Below are positions 53,921-62,075 of a stretch of DNA of 64,000 nucleotides, in pieces (position 1 is the first letter of the stretch; each line of letters begins with the position of its first letter). The notes under the pieces are model-generated. The model saw nothing but the letters and a program-made list of their open reading frames with translations, made no database searches and was not told the DNA's origin. Made by a program: the position numbers and the translations under genes. Source of the stretch: Desulfosarcina ovata subsp. ovata (GTDB lineage: Bacteria > Desulfobacterota > Desulfobacteria > Desulfobacterales > Desulfosarcinaceae); NCBI RefSeq assembly GCF_009689005.1, contig NZ_AP021879.1, positions 744,001 through 808,000 of the forward strand. Direction: 5' to 3'.

Positions 53921-55261
53921 ATGGCATTGGGCAGAAAACGCAAGACGCACACCCTGATCGGCAAGGGCATTGTCCTGGGCGATCCCAGAAACCGCATCCG
54001 GAACATCTGGCTCAAGGACGCCGAGCGCAAAGGGCATCTGTTCTGCTTCGGGACCACGCGCATCGGAAAGACCAAACTGGCGGAATCCATGATCTGCCAG
54101 GACATTGAAAAAGGGTACAGCGTCATGTTGGTGGATCCGAAGGGCGATATCGCCCTGTTTTCCAAAATTGCGCAGGCCGCATTCGCCGCCGGCCGGCAGG
54201 AGGAGCTGTGCCTGATCACCCCCGTCTATCCGGACAGCTCGGCCAGCATCGATCCGCTGGCCTACTACTATATGCCCGAAGAGATCGTCTCCCATGTGGT
54301 ATCCGGGATCAAGGCCAAGGAGGAGTTCTTCGTCAACGTGGCCTACGAAACCACCCTGGTCATCGTGCTCTCTTTGATCATATTCCAGCGCATCGGCCGC
54401 TCCAATGCGGCCCGCATCAATTTTGACGAGATTAAAAAGCGATGCTCCTATTCCGGGCTTGAAAAACTCAAGGAAAGCCTCAGCGATGTGACCGGCAACG
54501 ACGCCGATGAGGTTCGGGCGGCCCTCTTACAGCTGCTCGAATCCCCGGCCGACTATTTTGCCAAGATATCCTCATCCCTCAGAACGGTGCTGACCTCCCT
54601 TTCCACGGGGAGCGTCGGCCGGATCATCGGCAAGGCCAACGCCAACCGGTTCATTAAACGACTTGAAGAGGGAAAAAGGGTCATACTGGTCATTCAGACG
54701 GGGAGTCTGCTCACCCGCCGGACCAGCCATATCGTGGCCCGGGTGATGATATCCATGCTGCAAAGTTTTGCGGGCCGCAGATTCGCATCGGGAAAAACCG
54801 TCGATCCGCTCCTGTCCCTCTATCTCGATGAATTCTCCAACATCGCCTATTTCGACATCGCCGACCTGTTTAACAAAGCCGGCGGCGCCGGCATCTGGAT
54901 CCACGCCTTTTCCCAATCCGTTGCCGACCTGGATGCCGAGATCGGCCGGGATCACGCCAGGAAAATCCTGGACAACACCAACACCAAAGTCTTCATGCGG
55001 GTCAACGACCCCCAGACGGCCCGTTATATCTCCGAGTACTCCGGCACGGTGAAAAGGTTCAGCCCGATTCTGCAGCTGGGCGGCGGCATCATGATCCGGG
55101 AAACCGAAGAGCAGGCCGTGCTGACCGAAGACGCCATGAACCTCGGACTGCAGGACTTTTTCATGTTCGGCCTTTCCGGCGCCTACAAAGGAAAAACCGT
55201 TGCCGTCAAACCGCCCGTGCTGGAGGTGATCTATCCGGATATCAAAACCGCCGCCAACTAG
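53921..55261 (+). CDS. traD: TraD/VirD4-type coupling protein without transmembrane domain
   Basis: 446 residues. Walker A CFGTTRIGKTKL (about 42-53) followed by VMLVDPKGD, and Walker B LSLYLDEFSN (about 298-307) with a Gln-finger-like HAFSQSVADL and the closing RYISEYSG region, all typical of type IV coupling proteins. It delivers the relaxosome to the channel. Unlike usual VirD4/TraD (550-730 residues) it starts right at the ATPase domain with no N-terminal membrane helices; the preceding gene probably supplies them. The gene ends 9 bp before the second HD-domain protein. Confidence 0.86.
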   Translation: MALGRKRKTHTLIGKGIVLGDPRNRIRNIWLKDAERKGHLFCFGTTRIGKTKLAESMICQDIEKGYSVMLVDPKGDIALFSKIAQAAFAAGRQEELCLITPVYPDSSASIDPLAYYYMPEEIVSHVVSGIKAKEEFFVNVAYETTLVIVLSLIIFQRIGRSNAARINFDEIKKRCSYSGLEKLKESLSDVTGNDADEVRAALLQLLESPADYFAKISSSLRTVLTSLSTGSVGRIIGKANANRFIKRLEEGKRVILVIQTGSLLTRRTSHIVARVMISMLQSFAGRRFASGKTVDPLLSLYLDEFSNIAYFDIADLFNKAGGAGIWIHAFSQSVADLDAEIGRDHARKILDNTNTKVFMRVNDPQTARYISEYSGTVKRFSPILQLGGGIMIRETEEQAVLTEDAMNLGLQDFFMFGLSGAYKGKTVAVKPPVLEVIYPDIKTAAN

Positions 55262-55270
55262 GACTCGGCC

Positions 55271-56623
55271 ATGGGCTTTTTGGCAACTCTTTCCTTTTGG
55301 GACAAAATATGGATGGCTCTGGGGCTGGCCGGTCTATTGCTGCTGTTGATCCGGTTTCATTTCAAACTTGCCAGAAAGGAGAAGGATGCACTCATACGCA
55401 TCGATCGGTTTATGGACACCCGCATGACGGGCCAATCGGACAACCATCCGTGCGCCATGGATCATGATTCCCAGTGCTTGAAATGGAAGCATCCCGACAT
55501 CGGGATGTTTTACAAGGGATATGTCGAGCCGTACACACAATTGCTCCGGCGGATCGATGCGCTTGATACGGTCGTCGACCTTCTCGCCTTGCTGGACGCT
55601 GAAGGCCATTGCCCTTCCATCGCCGGACGCGGCCATCAACACGGCCCGGCCGACAAACCAGCCGATCTGGAAGCGTCACGGTGGCAATCCGTCCGGCATA
55701 ATGCCTATGCCATCCTGCACGAAAATGTGTCCCTTCGCGAACACAGCCTCAATGTGGCCTCGATGGTCGTTGAACAGCGAAAAAAAGGGGGCAGGGATTT
55801 CCAGATGGAGCTGGGGCGTCTTCTCATCGTCTCGTTGGGGCATGATATCGGCAAGATTCCCGGAAAATCGAAAGGCCATGCGGCCAAGGACCACTGCATG
55901 GCTTCCCGGGATGTCCTCGACGGGATGTTGCCGGCCGACTACCCGTCCCGGGACGAAATTCTGGCAGCTGTGCGGGACCATCATTTTTCTTCCGCATCGG
56001 GCGGCGCTTTGCTGAACCATCTGAAAACGGCGGATCATAAAGCCAGACAAATGGAGCTGAAAAAATACGGCTGCGAGGCAACCATCGCTCCGTCGTTCTT
56101 TAAAACCGCAGCGAGTCATCCAACAAAACCCGATCGGGCCTCTCAAAAACCCCGCTACGCTTCCGTCGATCTTTCCTGGCTTGAGCTTTCGCAGCTACTG
56201 CAGCTTGTAGCCGCCAGAATCAATGTGGTGGAAAAGGGAAAATATGAGGCCTTCTCGCATGCCGGCATGGTTTATGTCTATCCGCGTCTACTGGCGCAGT
56301 GCGCCTGCCATCTGGCCATGCAGGCCGGCCGTATGGAGGTCGTCGCCCACATGGCCACGGAAGAGAAGATGGAAGCCTTGATGTACGCCATTCGAAAGGC
56401 CCTGGAGGAACACGTTCCGGACAAACTGATCGGAGCCGGGTACATCGGACGGAAATTTCAGATTGCATCCGGAAACGGCGACTGCATGAACCCCGGTTTT
56501 TACCTGCCGTTGAAAATTTCGGCATTTACACCGGCGAGTCCCTCGGAAATCGAAAAACGCAAACAAGGTGTTTCCCTGCTTCAATCCATCCAGAGTGTAT
56601 CCATTTATTATCCCGATTCCTGA
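55271..56623 (+). CDS. Membrane-anchored HD-domain protein, candidate MobH/TraI_2-like
   Basis: 450 residues. One transmembrane helix near the N-terminus (about 14-29, ALGLAGLLLLLIRFHF), then an HD domain with LREHSLNVASM (His158), VSLGHDIGKIPG (His191-Asp192) and AVRDHHF (His237-His238). The C-terminal 180 residues include a winged-like DLSWLELSQLLQLV and YEAFSHAGMVYVYPRLL. It is a paralog of the HD half of the 3775-5520 protein: same order of motifs and spacing, and the same FYKGYVEPY-type region before them. MobH relaxases (TraI of SXT/R27) have an HD fold and sit beside traD, as here, but the match is not strong enough to call it a relaxase. A cyclic-nucleotide phosphodiesterase is the alternative. 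Confidence 0.62.
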   Translation: MGFLATLSFWDKIWMALGLAGLLLLLIRFHFKLARKEKDALIRIDRFMDTRMTGQSDNHPCAMDHDSQCLKWKHPDIGMFYKGYVEPYTQLLRRIDALDTVVDLLALLDAEGHCPSIAGRGHQHGPADKPADLEASRWQSVRHNAYAILHENVSLREHSLNVASMVVEQRKKGGRDFQMELGRLLIVSLGHDIGKIPGKSKGHAAKDHCMASRDVLDGMLPADYPSRDEILAAVRDHHFSSASGGALLNHLKTADHKARQMELKKYGCEATIAPSFFKTAASHPTKPDRASQKPRYASVDLSWLELSQLLQLVAARINVVEKGKYEAFSHAGMVYVYPRLLAQCACHLAMQAGRMEVVAHMATEEKMEALMYAIRKALEEHVPDKLIGAGYIGRKFQIASGNGDCMNPGFYLPLKISAFTPASPSEIEKRKQGVSLLQSIQSVSIYYPDS

Positions 56624-56769
56624 GGTCCTAAACACCTACCTTCCTTCCTTTCCCCGTTGTCTGTAAACCGCTCCCGGCTTTACCGGCCCGCCATTATCAA
56701 AACAGGCAAACCAATTGAGCGCACCATTGCCACGGCATTCCAATCCAAGGGAAAACGAGAAGCTGCCCC

Positions 56770-57900
56770 ATGAATCGCAAACCCATCATGATTCTGCTGT
56801 CCATCGGAATTGCATCGGCCGTCCTGATATCCGCCGCGTTTGGTGACGGACTATTGCCCGTCTTGGGATGCTTTCATGACTACAACGGTAACGGCGCCCT
56901 CGATTCCGGAGAATTCGGGCAATGCGTGACAACCCCCCAGGGCGATCTTTGCATGCTGGACAACATCCCGTGCACGGAAACGGTGACCGCCGCGGTCTGC
57001 CCGGGGGAAAGTGTGCTGAACGCCGTGTCCGACCAATGCGAGCATCCGGTCCGGTATCGGTGCGCCGGGTCCGGCGCCATCTATCATACCCTTGCCGAAT
57101 GCAGCGGCGATTGTTCCTCAAACGCTAATTGCGCGGTCTATTGCCCCGGAAACCTGACCATCCGGAACAACGTCTGCAGCGCCGATCCGGCGTGCACGTA
57201 CGGCGCCTACAACCAAGACACCGATACCTGTATCGAAGAAACCTGCCCGTACGGCAACGCGTTTGCGTGTAAGCAGTTCAATGGAGAAACGTTCTGCAGT
57301 GAAATGTCATGCGCGATTTCATGGGATATCATCACCAATCTGGGTTCGGCCCAGGGTGAAGACGACATTCAGGACAACGGCCCCGTCAGCGACGAAAACA
57401 GTTGTATGGGGCAGATCTATATTTTCACCGGCAAGGATCGAAGATGCCGGACTTGGGGTGCCACCATCGCATTCGACGATTGCTGCCGGAGTGAGGATTA
57501 CCTGTTCGGCCTGGCGCAGTGCAAGGAAAAGGAAATAACCCTTGCCCGGCTGAAAGGCGATGGCCTGTGCCATTATGTGGGGCAATACTGCTCAAAAGAG
57601 ATCAGCCTGGGGTTTACCGACATTTGTGTGGAAGAATCCAAATCGTACTGCTGTTTCAACAGCAAGCTGGCCAGAATCGTCCAGGAGCAGGGGCGGGCGC
57701 AGCTGTCAACCTTTAATGGCTGGGGAAGAGCGTCCAGACCCGACTGCAGGGGGCTCACCCCCGAAGAGTTCCAGGTGCTGGATTTTTCTCAAATCGATCT
57801 GTCCGAATGGCACGGCGATATCGAAACCAAATCCCAGACAGAAATCCAAGAGAACCTGCAGCAGGGCGTTACGGATTTCTATGACAGGATCGGCAATTGA
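56770..57900 (+). CDS. traN: TraN, C-terminal half (mating-pair stabilisation)
   Basis: 376 residues with a signal peptide (MNRKPIMILLSIGIASAVL) and over 30 cysteines. The last 100 residues are the TraN signature: SKSYCCFNSKLARIVQEQ, WGRASRPDCRGL, TPEEFQVLDFSQIDLSEW. TraN is an outer-membrane adhesin that stabilises donor-recipient contact. It is much shorter than F TraN (602) or SXT TraN (about 900), and the other half appears to be encoded at 62076-63728. A short EF-hand-like DYNGNGALDSGE lies near the N-terminus. The 146-bp gap before it (56624-56769) is non-coding and C/T-rich. Confidence 0.84.
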   Translation: MNRKPIMILLSIGIASAVLISAAFGDGLLPVLGCFHDYNGNGALDSGEFGQCVTTPQGDLCMLDNIPCTETVTAAVCPGESVLNAVSDQCEHPVRYRCAGSGAIYHTLAECSGDCSSNANCAVYCPGNLTIRNNVCSADPACTYGAYNQDTDTCIEETCPYGNAFACKQFNGETFCSEMSCAISWDIITNLGSAQGEDDIQDNGPVSDENSCMGQIYIFTGKDRRCRTWGATIAFDDCCRSEDYLFGLAQCKEKEITLARLKGDGLCHYVGQYCSKEISLGFTDICVEESKSYCCFNSKLARIVQEQGRAQLSTFNGWGRASRPDCRGLTPEEFQVLDFSQIDLSEWHGDIETKSQTEIQENLQQGVTDFYDRIGN

Positions 57901-57935
57901 AGGCAGCCAAACCATTATCCTATCGAAGCGTCGCC

Positions 57936-58571
57936 ATGGGCATGCGTGCCAAAATCGCAATCGCCGCAGTCATCGTCGCATGCGCCGCTTCCCAGGCAAC
58001 CGCCGGAATCAGGAATCTTGGCATCATGGGAAAAACCTACCCCGTCGTGGAGTTGGACGCCCTTGTCGAAATCCGGAACAAAGCTGCCGGCATCGACTGG
58101 CAAGGCATCCTGCAGTCGCCGGAGAACCTGAGAAAATTGAGAAACTACAGACCCGAGGGGCTTCCCAGGCTTGCCAGAGCACGCGTTGACCGGACTTTCC
58201 TGGTCGATATGACCTACACCCTCGATTTCGATATCCCCAACGGCAGAGGCGGCATCCTGTATCCGGCAGGCTACACGTTCAATCCCCTGGATTACATCGA
58301 CTACCCCAGAACCATCGTCGTGGTGGACGCCAGTGATCCCGAGCAGGTCGACTGGCTGGAAAGCTCGGGCCATGCCGCCGATCCGAACACAAGACTGCTC
58401 ATCACCGACGGGATCTATCTCGATGTCAGCTCCCGGATCGACCGGCATGTGTTTTTTGTCATGCCCGCCATCGCGAAACGGTTGCAGCTTCAGGCCGTGC
58501 CTGCGGTGATCCGGCAAAAGGGCGGCAAGATGGAGGTGAGGGAAATTGCGATTGCACCAAAGAAGAAATAG
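57936..58571 (+). CDS. traW: Conjugal transfer protein TraW
   Basis: About 211 residues with a signal peptide (KIAIAAVIVACAASQATAG) followed by the TraW pattern: NLGIMGKTYPVVELDAL, then RTFLVDMTY, PAGYTFNPLDYI and DASDPEQVDWL, ending LQLQAVPAVIRQKG. TraW is a periplasmic partner of TrbC for pilus assembly. Two ATGs (57936, 57942) fit; a TTG at 57897 overlapping the traN stop would add 13 residues before the signal peptide. Its 3' end overlaps traU by 26 bases. Confidence 0.88.
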   Translation: MGMRAKIAIAAVIVACAASQATAGIRNLGIMGKTYPVVELDALVEIRNKAAGIDWQGILQSPENLRKLRNYRPEGLPRLARARVDRTFLVDMTYTLDFDIPNGRGGILYPAGYTFNPLDYIDYPRTIVVVDASDPEQVDWLESSGHAADPNTRLLITDGIYLDVSSRIDRHVFFVMPAIAKRLQLQAVPAVIRQKGGKMEVREIAIAPKKK

Positions 58572-59562
58572 ATGCATTGGCCTGCTTTTGATTGTTTTGA
58601 CCATGCCATGCACGGCCCACGCACTATGCGGCGGAAGCTTCATGAACCCGATCTCCGATGTGTGCTGGGAATGTATTTTCCCCATCAAGATTGCCGGGAT
58701 GTCCATTGGAACGGGGATGACCAGCGGATTGGCCGATCCGCCGGATGCGGCGTCGACGCCCATATGCGTCTGCCCCTTTCCGCCGCCGGTTTTCCAAAGG
58801 GTCGGGATCTCCCTTTCCTTCTGGGAACCGGCCCGGCTGATCGAGACGGTCAAGGACCCGTTCTGTTTCCCATCCATCGGCCAGAGCATCTACGGTGAGA
58901 CGGGCACTGCCGGCTTGCTCTCCGGGGCTAACGACGAAGAGGGCGGTAACCAGGAGTCGGCCAATACCTTTGCCCAGGCCCACTACATGATATTTCCCGC
59001 ATGGTCCATCATGGAGCTTCTCACCGATTTGACCTGCGTGGAAAAGGGCGGGTTCGACATCGCCTATATGACCGAGTTCGATCCGTTATGGAACGACGAT
59101 GAACTGGCGTTTTTCATCCAGCCCGAAGCCTTGCTGTTCGCCAATACCGTGGCCCAGTTCTCATGCGTGGCCGACAGTGTCAGCAGCAATATGGGATTGC
59201 CGCAACCGGCGCTGTTCTGGTGTATCGGATCCTATGGATCGGTTTATCCCCTGGCCGGCCTGATCAATCAATCCAACTATATTCAGTCCCAGGCCGCACT
59301 GGCCGCCCGGATGATCTACAAACTGGCCAGACAGGGGCTTATACTCGATCCCGGCGTCTACATTTGCGCGGCGGTCCCCACCCCGATCTGGGTAAAATGG
59401 AACTACCGCCTGCAATTGGCCAAGCCGGTCAGGGCTTCCGGATGCATGCCCATCGGCCGGACCGGGCTTTTGTGGAGCACCATGAAAAATCCGCCTTTTG
59501 TGCCCGGCGGCGATAATTTCTTGTTTGTCAACTTCAGAAAGCGGGTGTGTTGTGCATATTAA
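58546..59562 (+). CDS. traU: Conjugal transfer protein TraU
   Basis: 338 residues, close to F TraU (330). Signal peptide (GLLLIVLTMPCTAHA), then TraU hallmarks: NPISDVCWECIFPIKIAG, the Cys pair CVCPFPPPV, SFWEPARLIE, and a C-terminal PVRASGCMPIGRTGLLW. It is a periplasmic, Cys-rich protein needed for mating. The start is a TTG with GAGGTGAGGG upstream, inside the end of traW. Disulfide formation may need the DsbC-like protein encoded upstream. Confidence 0.9.
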   Translation: MRLHQRRNRCIGLLLIVLTMPCTAHALCGGSFMNPISDVCWECIFPIKIAGMSIGTGMTSGLADPPDAASTPICVCPFPPPVFQRVGISLSFWEPARLIETVKDPFCFPSIGQSIYGETGTAGLLSGANDEEGGNQESANTFAQAHYMIFPAWSIMELLTDLTCVEKGGFDIAYMTEFDPLWNDDELAFFIQPEALLFANTVAQFSCVADSVSSNMGLPQPALFWCIGSYGSVYPLAGLINQSNYIQSQAALAARMIYKLARQGLILDPGVYICAAVPTPIWVKWNYRLQLAKPVRASGCMPIGRTGLLWSTMKNPPFVPGGDNFLFVNFRKRVCCAY

Positions 59563-59566
59563 GGCC

Positions 59567-60388
59567 ATGAAACTGTCGAACGCACTGCTGAGCATGGTTT
59601 TTTGCGCGTTCATCTGTCTGCCGGAAACGACAGTCGCAACGGATAGCGCCGTGGATCTCGTGAACAGCGCCATCGACCGGGCGAAACAATACCAGGAACA
59701 GATAGCGTTGCCCGAACAAACCAACCGGGAGGGGGAAAGCGCCGCCGGAAAGGCTTTTGAGAAGTTTCAATCCCAGGCGTTTCAAGACAAGATCGCTGCT
59801 GAAAAAGAACGCATCGAGAATACGCTTTTCAGGCCGTTTTCTTCCCAGCCGTCGGCAGCGGCGACCGACGGGAAAATCTGTCCGGATGGATGGCCGGCCA
59901 CAGAAAGACTGATTCTTTTTATCTCCTCATCCATGCCGCTGTCTGTCCTGAGAACCTATGTGAAGAATATCGATACTTTGGACGATCCGAATGTGGTGAT
60001 GGTGTTAAAGGGATTTGTGAGCGGCATGCAAACTGTCCGCCCCACCCTTGATTTTCTGGAACAGCTGATGGTCAGGGAAAGGAACTGCCGCCTAAGCGAA
60101 GGCAAACCGTGCGATGTGTATGATGCCAACATCCAAATCGATCCGTTGCTCTTCAGCCAATTCGGCATCCAGCAGGTCCCGGCAGTTGCGTATGTCAGAA
60201 ACGTTAAAATGATCGATGCCCGGCAAAGCATGGCGCTGGAAGGCAATCTTTCTCAAGAAATCGATGCCGTTGTGGTCTATGGCGACGCCTCCCTGGAATA
60301 TTCCCTGGAACGGATATTCGACGAGACCGGAAGCCCTCGGATCAAAAAGGCCGTGCAGACACTTCGAGGGGATTTTTATGCGCAATAG
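59567..60388 (+). CDS. trbC: F-type pilus assembly protein TrbC
   Basis: 273 residues, somewhat longer than F TrbC. Signal peptide (ALLSMVFCAFICLP), a helical Gln/Glu-rich spacer, then a thioredoxin-like TrbC domain without a CxxC site: LILFISSSMPLSVLRTY, VVMVLKGFVSG, and the cis-Pro-like IQQVPAVAYV. It works with TraW. The ATG at 59567 is 4 bp after traU; AAGG is close to it, and a GTG at 59552 is an alternative. Confidence 0.87.
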   Translation: MKLSNALLSMVFCAFICLPETTVATDSAVDLVNSAIDRAKQYQEQIALPEQTNREGESAAGKAFEKFQSQAFQDKIAAEKERIENTLFRPFSSQPSAAATDGKICPDGWPATERLILFISSSMPLSVLRTYVKNIDTLDDPNVVMVLKGFVSGMQTVRPTLDFLEQLMVRERNCRLSEGKPCDVYDANIQIDPLLFSQFGIQQVPAVAYVRNVKMIDARQSMALEGNLSQEIDAVVVYGDASLEYSLERIFDETGSPRIKKAVQTLRGDFYAQ

Positions 60389-60668
60389 ATTGTTGTTGAT
60401 AGCTGTCTGCGCCATGGTTTCCATCTGCAGTTCCGCTGCCGCCGTGGCAATTTATCACCATTGGTTTGCCGTCAGGATTGTCGCCGCCGATACCGCCGGC
60501 TTCATGCGGCAGGCGCGTGCAGATTATCTGAACCGGAAAATCACCCCCAAGCAATTGGAGCAGCAGATCGAGCAGGCGATGGGGCTGATCCGGCAGCAGC
60601 CGGCCAACAGCGTTGTGTTGACTTCCGATGTGGTGCTTTCAAAAAATGTTACAATCATTGCGCCATAG
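60378..60668 (+). CDS. trbI: F-type conjugation protein TrbI
   Basis: 96 residues with one N-terminal membrane anchor (RLLLIAVCAMVSICSSAAAVAIY split by charge) and the TrbI F-type region VAADTAGFMRQARAD ... PKQLEQQIEQAM ... VVLTSDVVLSKN. TrbI affects pilus outgrowth and retraction. GAGGGGATTTTT precedes the ATG, which lies in the end of trbC. The 3' end overlaps the next gene by 23 bases. Confidence 0.78.
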   Translation: MRNRLLLIAVCAMVSICSSAAAVAIYHHWFAVRIVAADTAGFMRQARADYLNRKITPKQLEQQIEQAMGLIRQQPANSVVLTSDVVLSKNVTIIAP

Positions 60669-61185
60669 ACTGTTCGGGCAGGCGAAACCGCCACAGGGAT
60701 CGAAGCAGGTAACCGTATTTTTCATCTGTCTGTGGGTCGGAATTTTGGTGTTGACCTATGTGGGTATGGCCGTTCCCCGGCATATAGCATTTTCGAAGAC
60801 CCGTTCGCTGGCGCACCGTTTCTTTTTTTACAAGGATCGTTTCCGAATAAAGGACCTTACGACCGGGCGCCATGTCATCATTTCGATATACTCGACAATT
60901 GTGGACAATTGCAAACCCTGCACCGTGGTCAAGCAGATCGGATGCAACGAAGGAGAACATCTTTCAGTCACGGATCATGGATATTACTACTGCGGCGACA
61001 ATTACCTCGGCCATGCCAAAACCCACTCCAGAAAAGGAGAGCCCGTTAAGAATTTCCGGTATGACGGAATCGTTCCCCAGGGAAAGTTCTTTGCCATCGG
61101 TTCGTGTCCGGACAGTTTCGATTCGAGGTATATCGGATTTTTGGATAAGGCGGATGTCAAGGCAATTGCCATTCCCCTGTTTTAA
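60646..61185 (+). CDS. S26 (TraF/TrhF-like) signal peptidase family protein
   Basis: 179 residues. One membrane helix (about 23-43, TVFFICLWVGILVLTYVGM), then a type I signal-peptidase fold: catalytic Ser in KTRSLAHRFFF (Ser54), general-base Lys in CTVVKQIGC (Lys96) and the closing box IGSCPDSFDSRYIGF. This is the TraF-RP4/TrhF branch that trims or cyclises the pilin. The substrate is probably TraA. Two cysteines flank the Lys (90s) and two more are in the final domain. Start ATG 60646 is favoured; ATG 60628 is six codons upstream. Confidence 0.8.
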   Translation: MLQSLRHRLFGQAKPPQGSKQVTVFFICLWVGILVLTYVGMAVPRHIAFSKTRSLAHRFFFYKDRFRIKDLTTGRHVIISIYSTIVDNCKPCTVVKQIGCNEGEHLSVTDHGYYYCGDNYLGHAKTHSRKGEPVKNFRYDGIVPQGKFFAIGSCPDSFDSRYIGFLDKADVKAIAIPLF

Positions 61186-61212
61186 ACGCTCATGGTTCAA
61201 GAAGAGGTGAGA

Positions 61213-62064
61213 ATGATCCGGCCGGTTATCACTATCAAAATGGGCATATGGTTCGTCGCAATGGTGCTTTCAGTTGCCTGTGCGGTTGCGGCCGACCTAT
61301 CCTACAGGGATCAAAAACGCGGCTGGTATTGGTACGAAGCGTTTCCCGAAGAGAGGCAGCCGCCGGATGAGGAGACAACGCGCGGACCGACGATTCCCGA
61401 GTATTCGTATGATCGATTGTGGAACATGCACCCGGATGAATTTCAGAAGCATTTGAGCCGGGTCACCAAGGCCGCCGTTCAATTTCCGACGGAAAAAAAT
61501 GTTGGGCAATATTTGAAAATTCAGGATGTGGCCCGCAGGAAATCGGTGGCCTTTGCATCGGTGGTCAATTTTGTGGGACAGAAAAATCCGCAATTTTCCA
61601 CCGAAGATGTCTATCCGGTCACCGCTCCGGGACGTGTTGCCCTCACCGATATGCAGGAAAAGGAATACGACCAGGTCTTTCTTGAGGCGCAGAACGAGTT
61701 CGGCTTGATCATGTTCAGCCGGAAGGATTGCGGGTTTTGCGATGCCCAGCTTTCAATCCTCTCCTTTTTTGAAAATCAGTACCGTTGGCCGGTGCGATCG
61801 GTTGACGTGGCGGACCATCCGAATTTTGCGGCCCAATTCGGCATCGGGCAAACCCCATCGATTATCCTGGTAAACAAAAGGAGCCGGGATCATCTGCCCA
61901 TCTCCTCGGGGGTCATCTCCATGAGCGATCTGAAAAAACGACTGTACCGCTCCATCCGATACATGCAGGGCAAAACTTCTCCGGAGCAATGGGCATTGTA
62001 CGAGTTCGAAAGGCAGAGCGGCCATGATCCGCTGAGATTCATATCGTCTGAACAAACCAAATAG
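61213..62064 (+). CDS. traF: F-type conjugation protein TraF (thioredoxin-like)
   Basis: 283 residues. Signal peptide (FVAMVLSVACAVAA), then the typical TraF opening RGWYWYEAFPEE and a thioredoxin domain. Here it keeps a CxxC: SRKDCGFCDAQ (Cys173, Cys176), followed by FGIGQTPSIILV with the cis-Pro. F TraF has lost its CxxC, so this version may be redox-active. ATG 61213 is preferred since AAGAGGTGAG stands before it; ATG 61192 is an in-frame alternative. It follows the S26 peptidase gene and precedes the TraN-like gene by 11 bp. Confidence 0.87.
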   Translation: MIRPVITIKMGIWFVAMVLSVACAVAADLSYRDQKRGWYWYEAFPEERQPPDEETTRGPTIPEYSYDRLWNMHPDEFQKHLSRVTKAAVQFPTEKNVGQYLKIQDVARRKSVAFASVVNFVGQKNPQFSTEDVYPVTAPGRVALTDMQEKEYDQVFLEAQNEFGLIMFSRKDCGFCDAQLSILSFFENQYRWPVRSVDVADHPNFAAQFGIGQTPSIILVNKRSRDHLPISSGVISMSDLKKRLYRSIRYMQGKTSPEQWALYEFERQSGHDPLRFISSEQTK

Positions 62065-62075
62065 GAACTCTTGAT

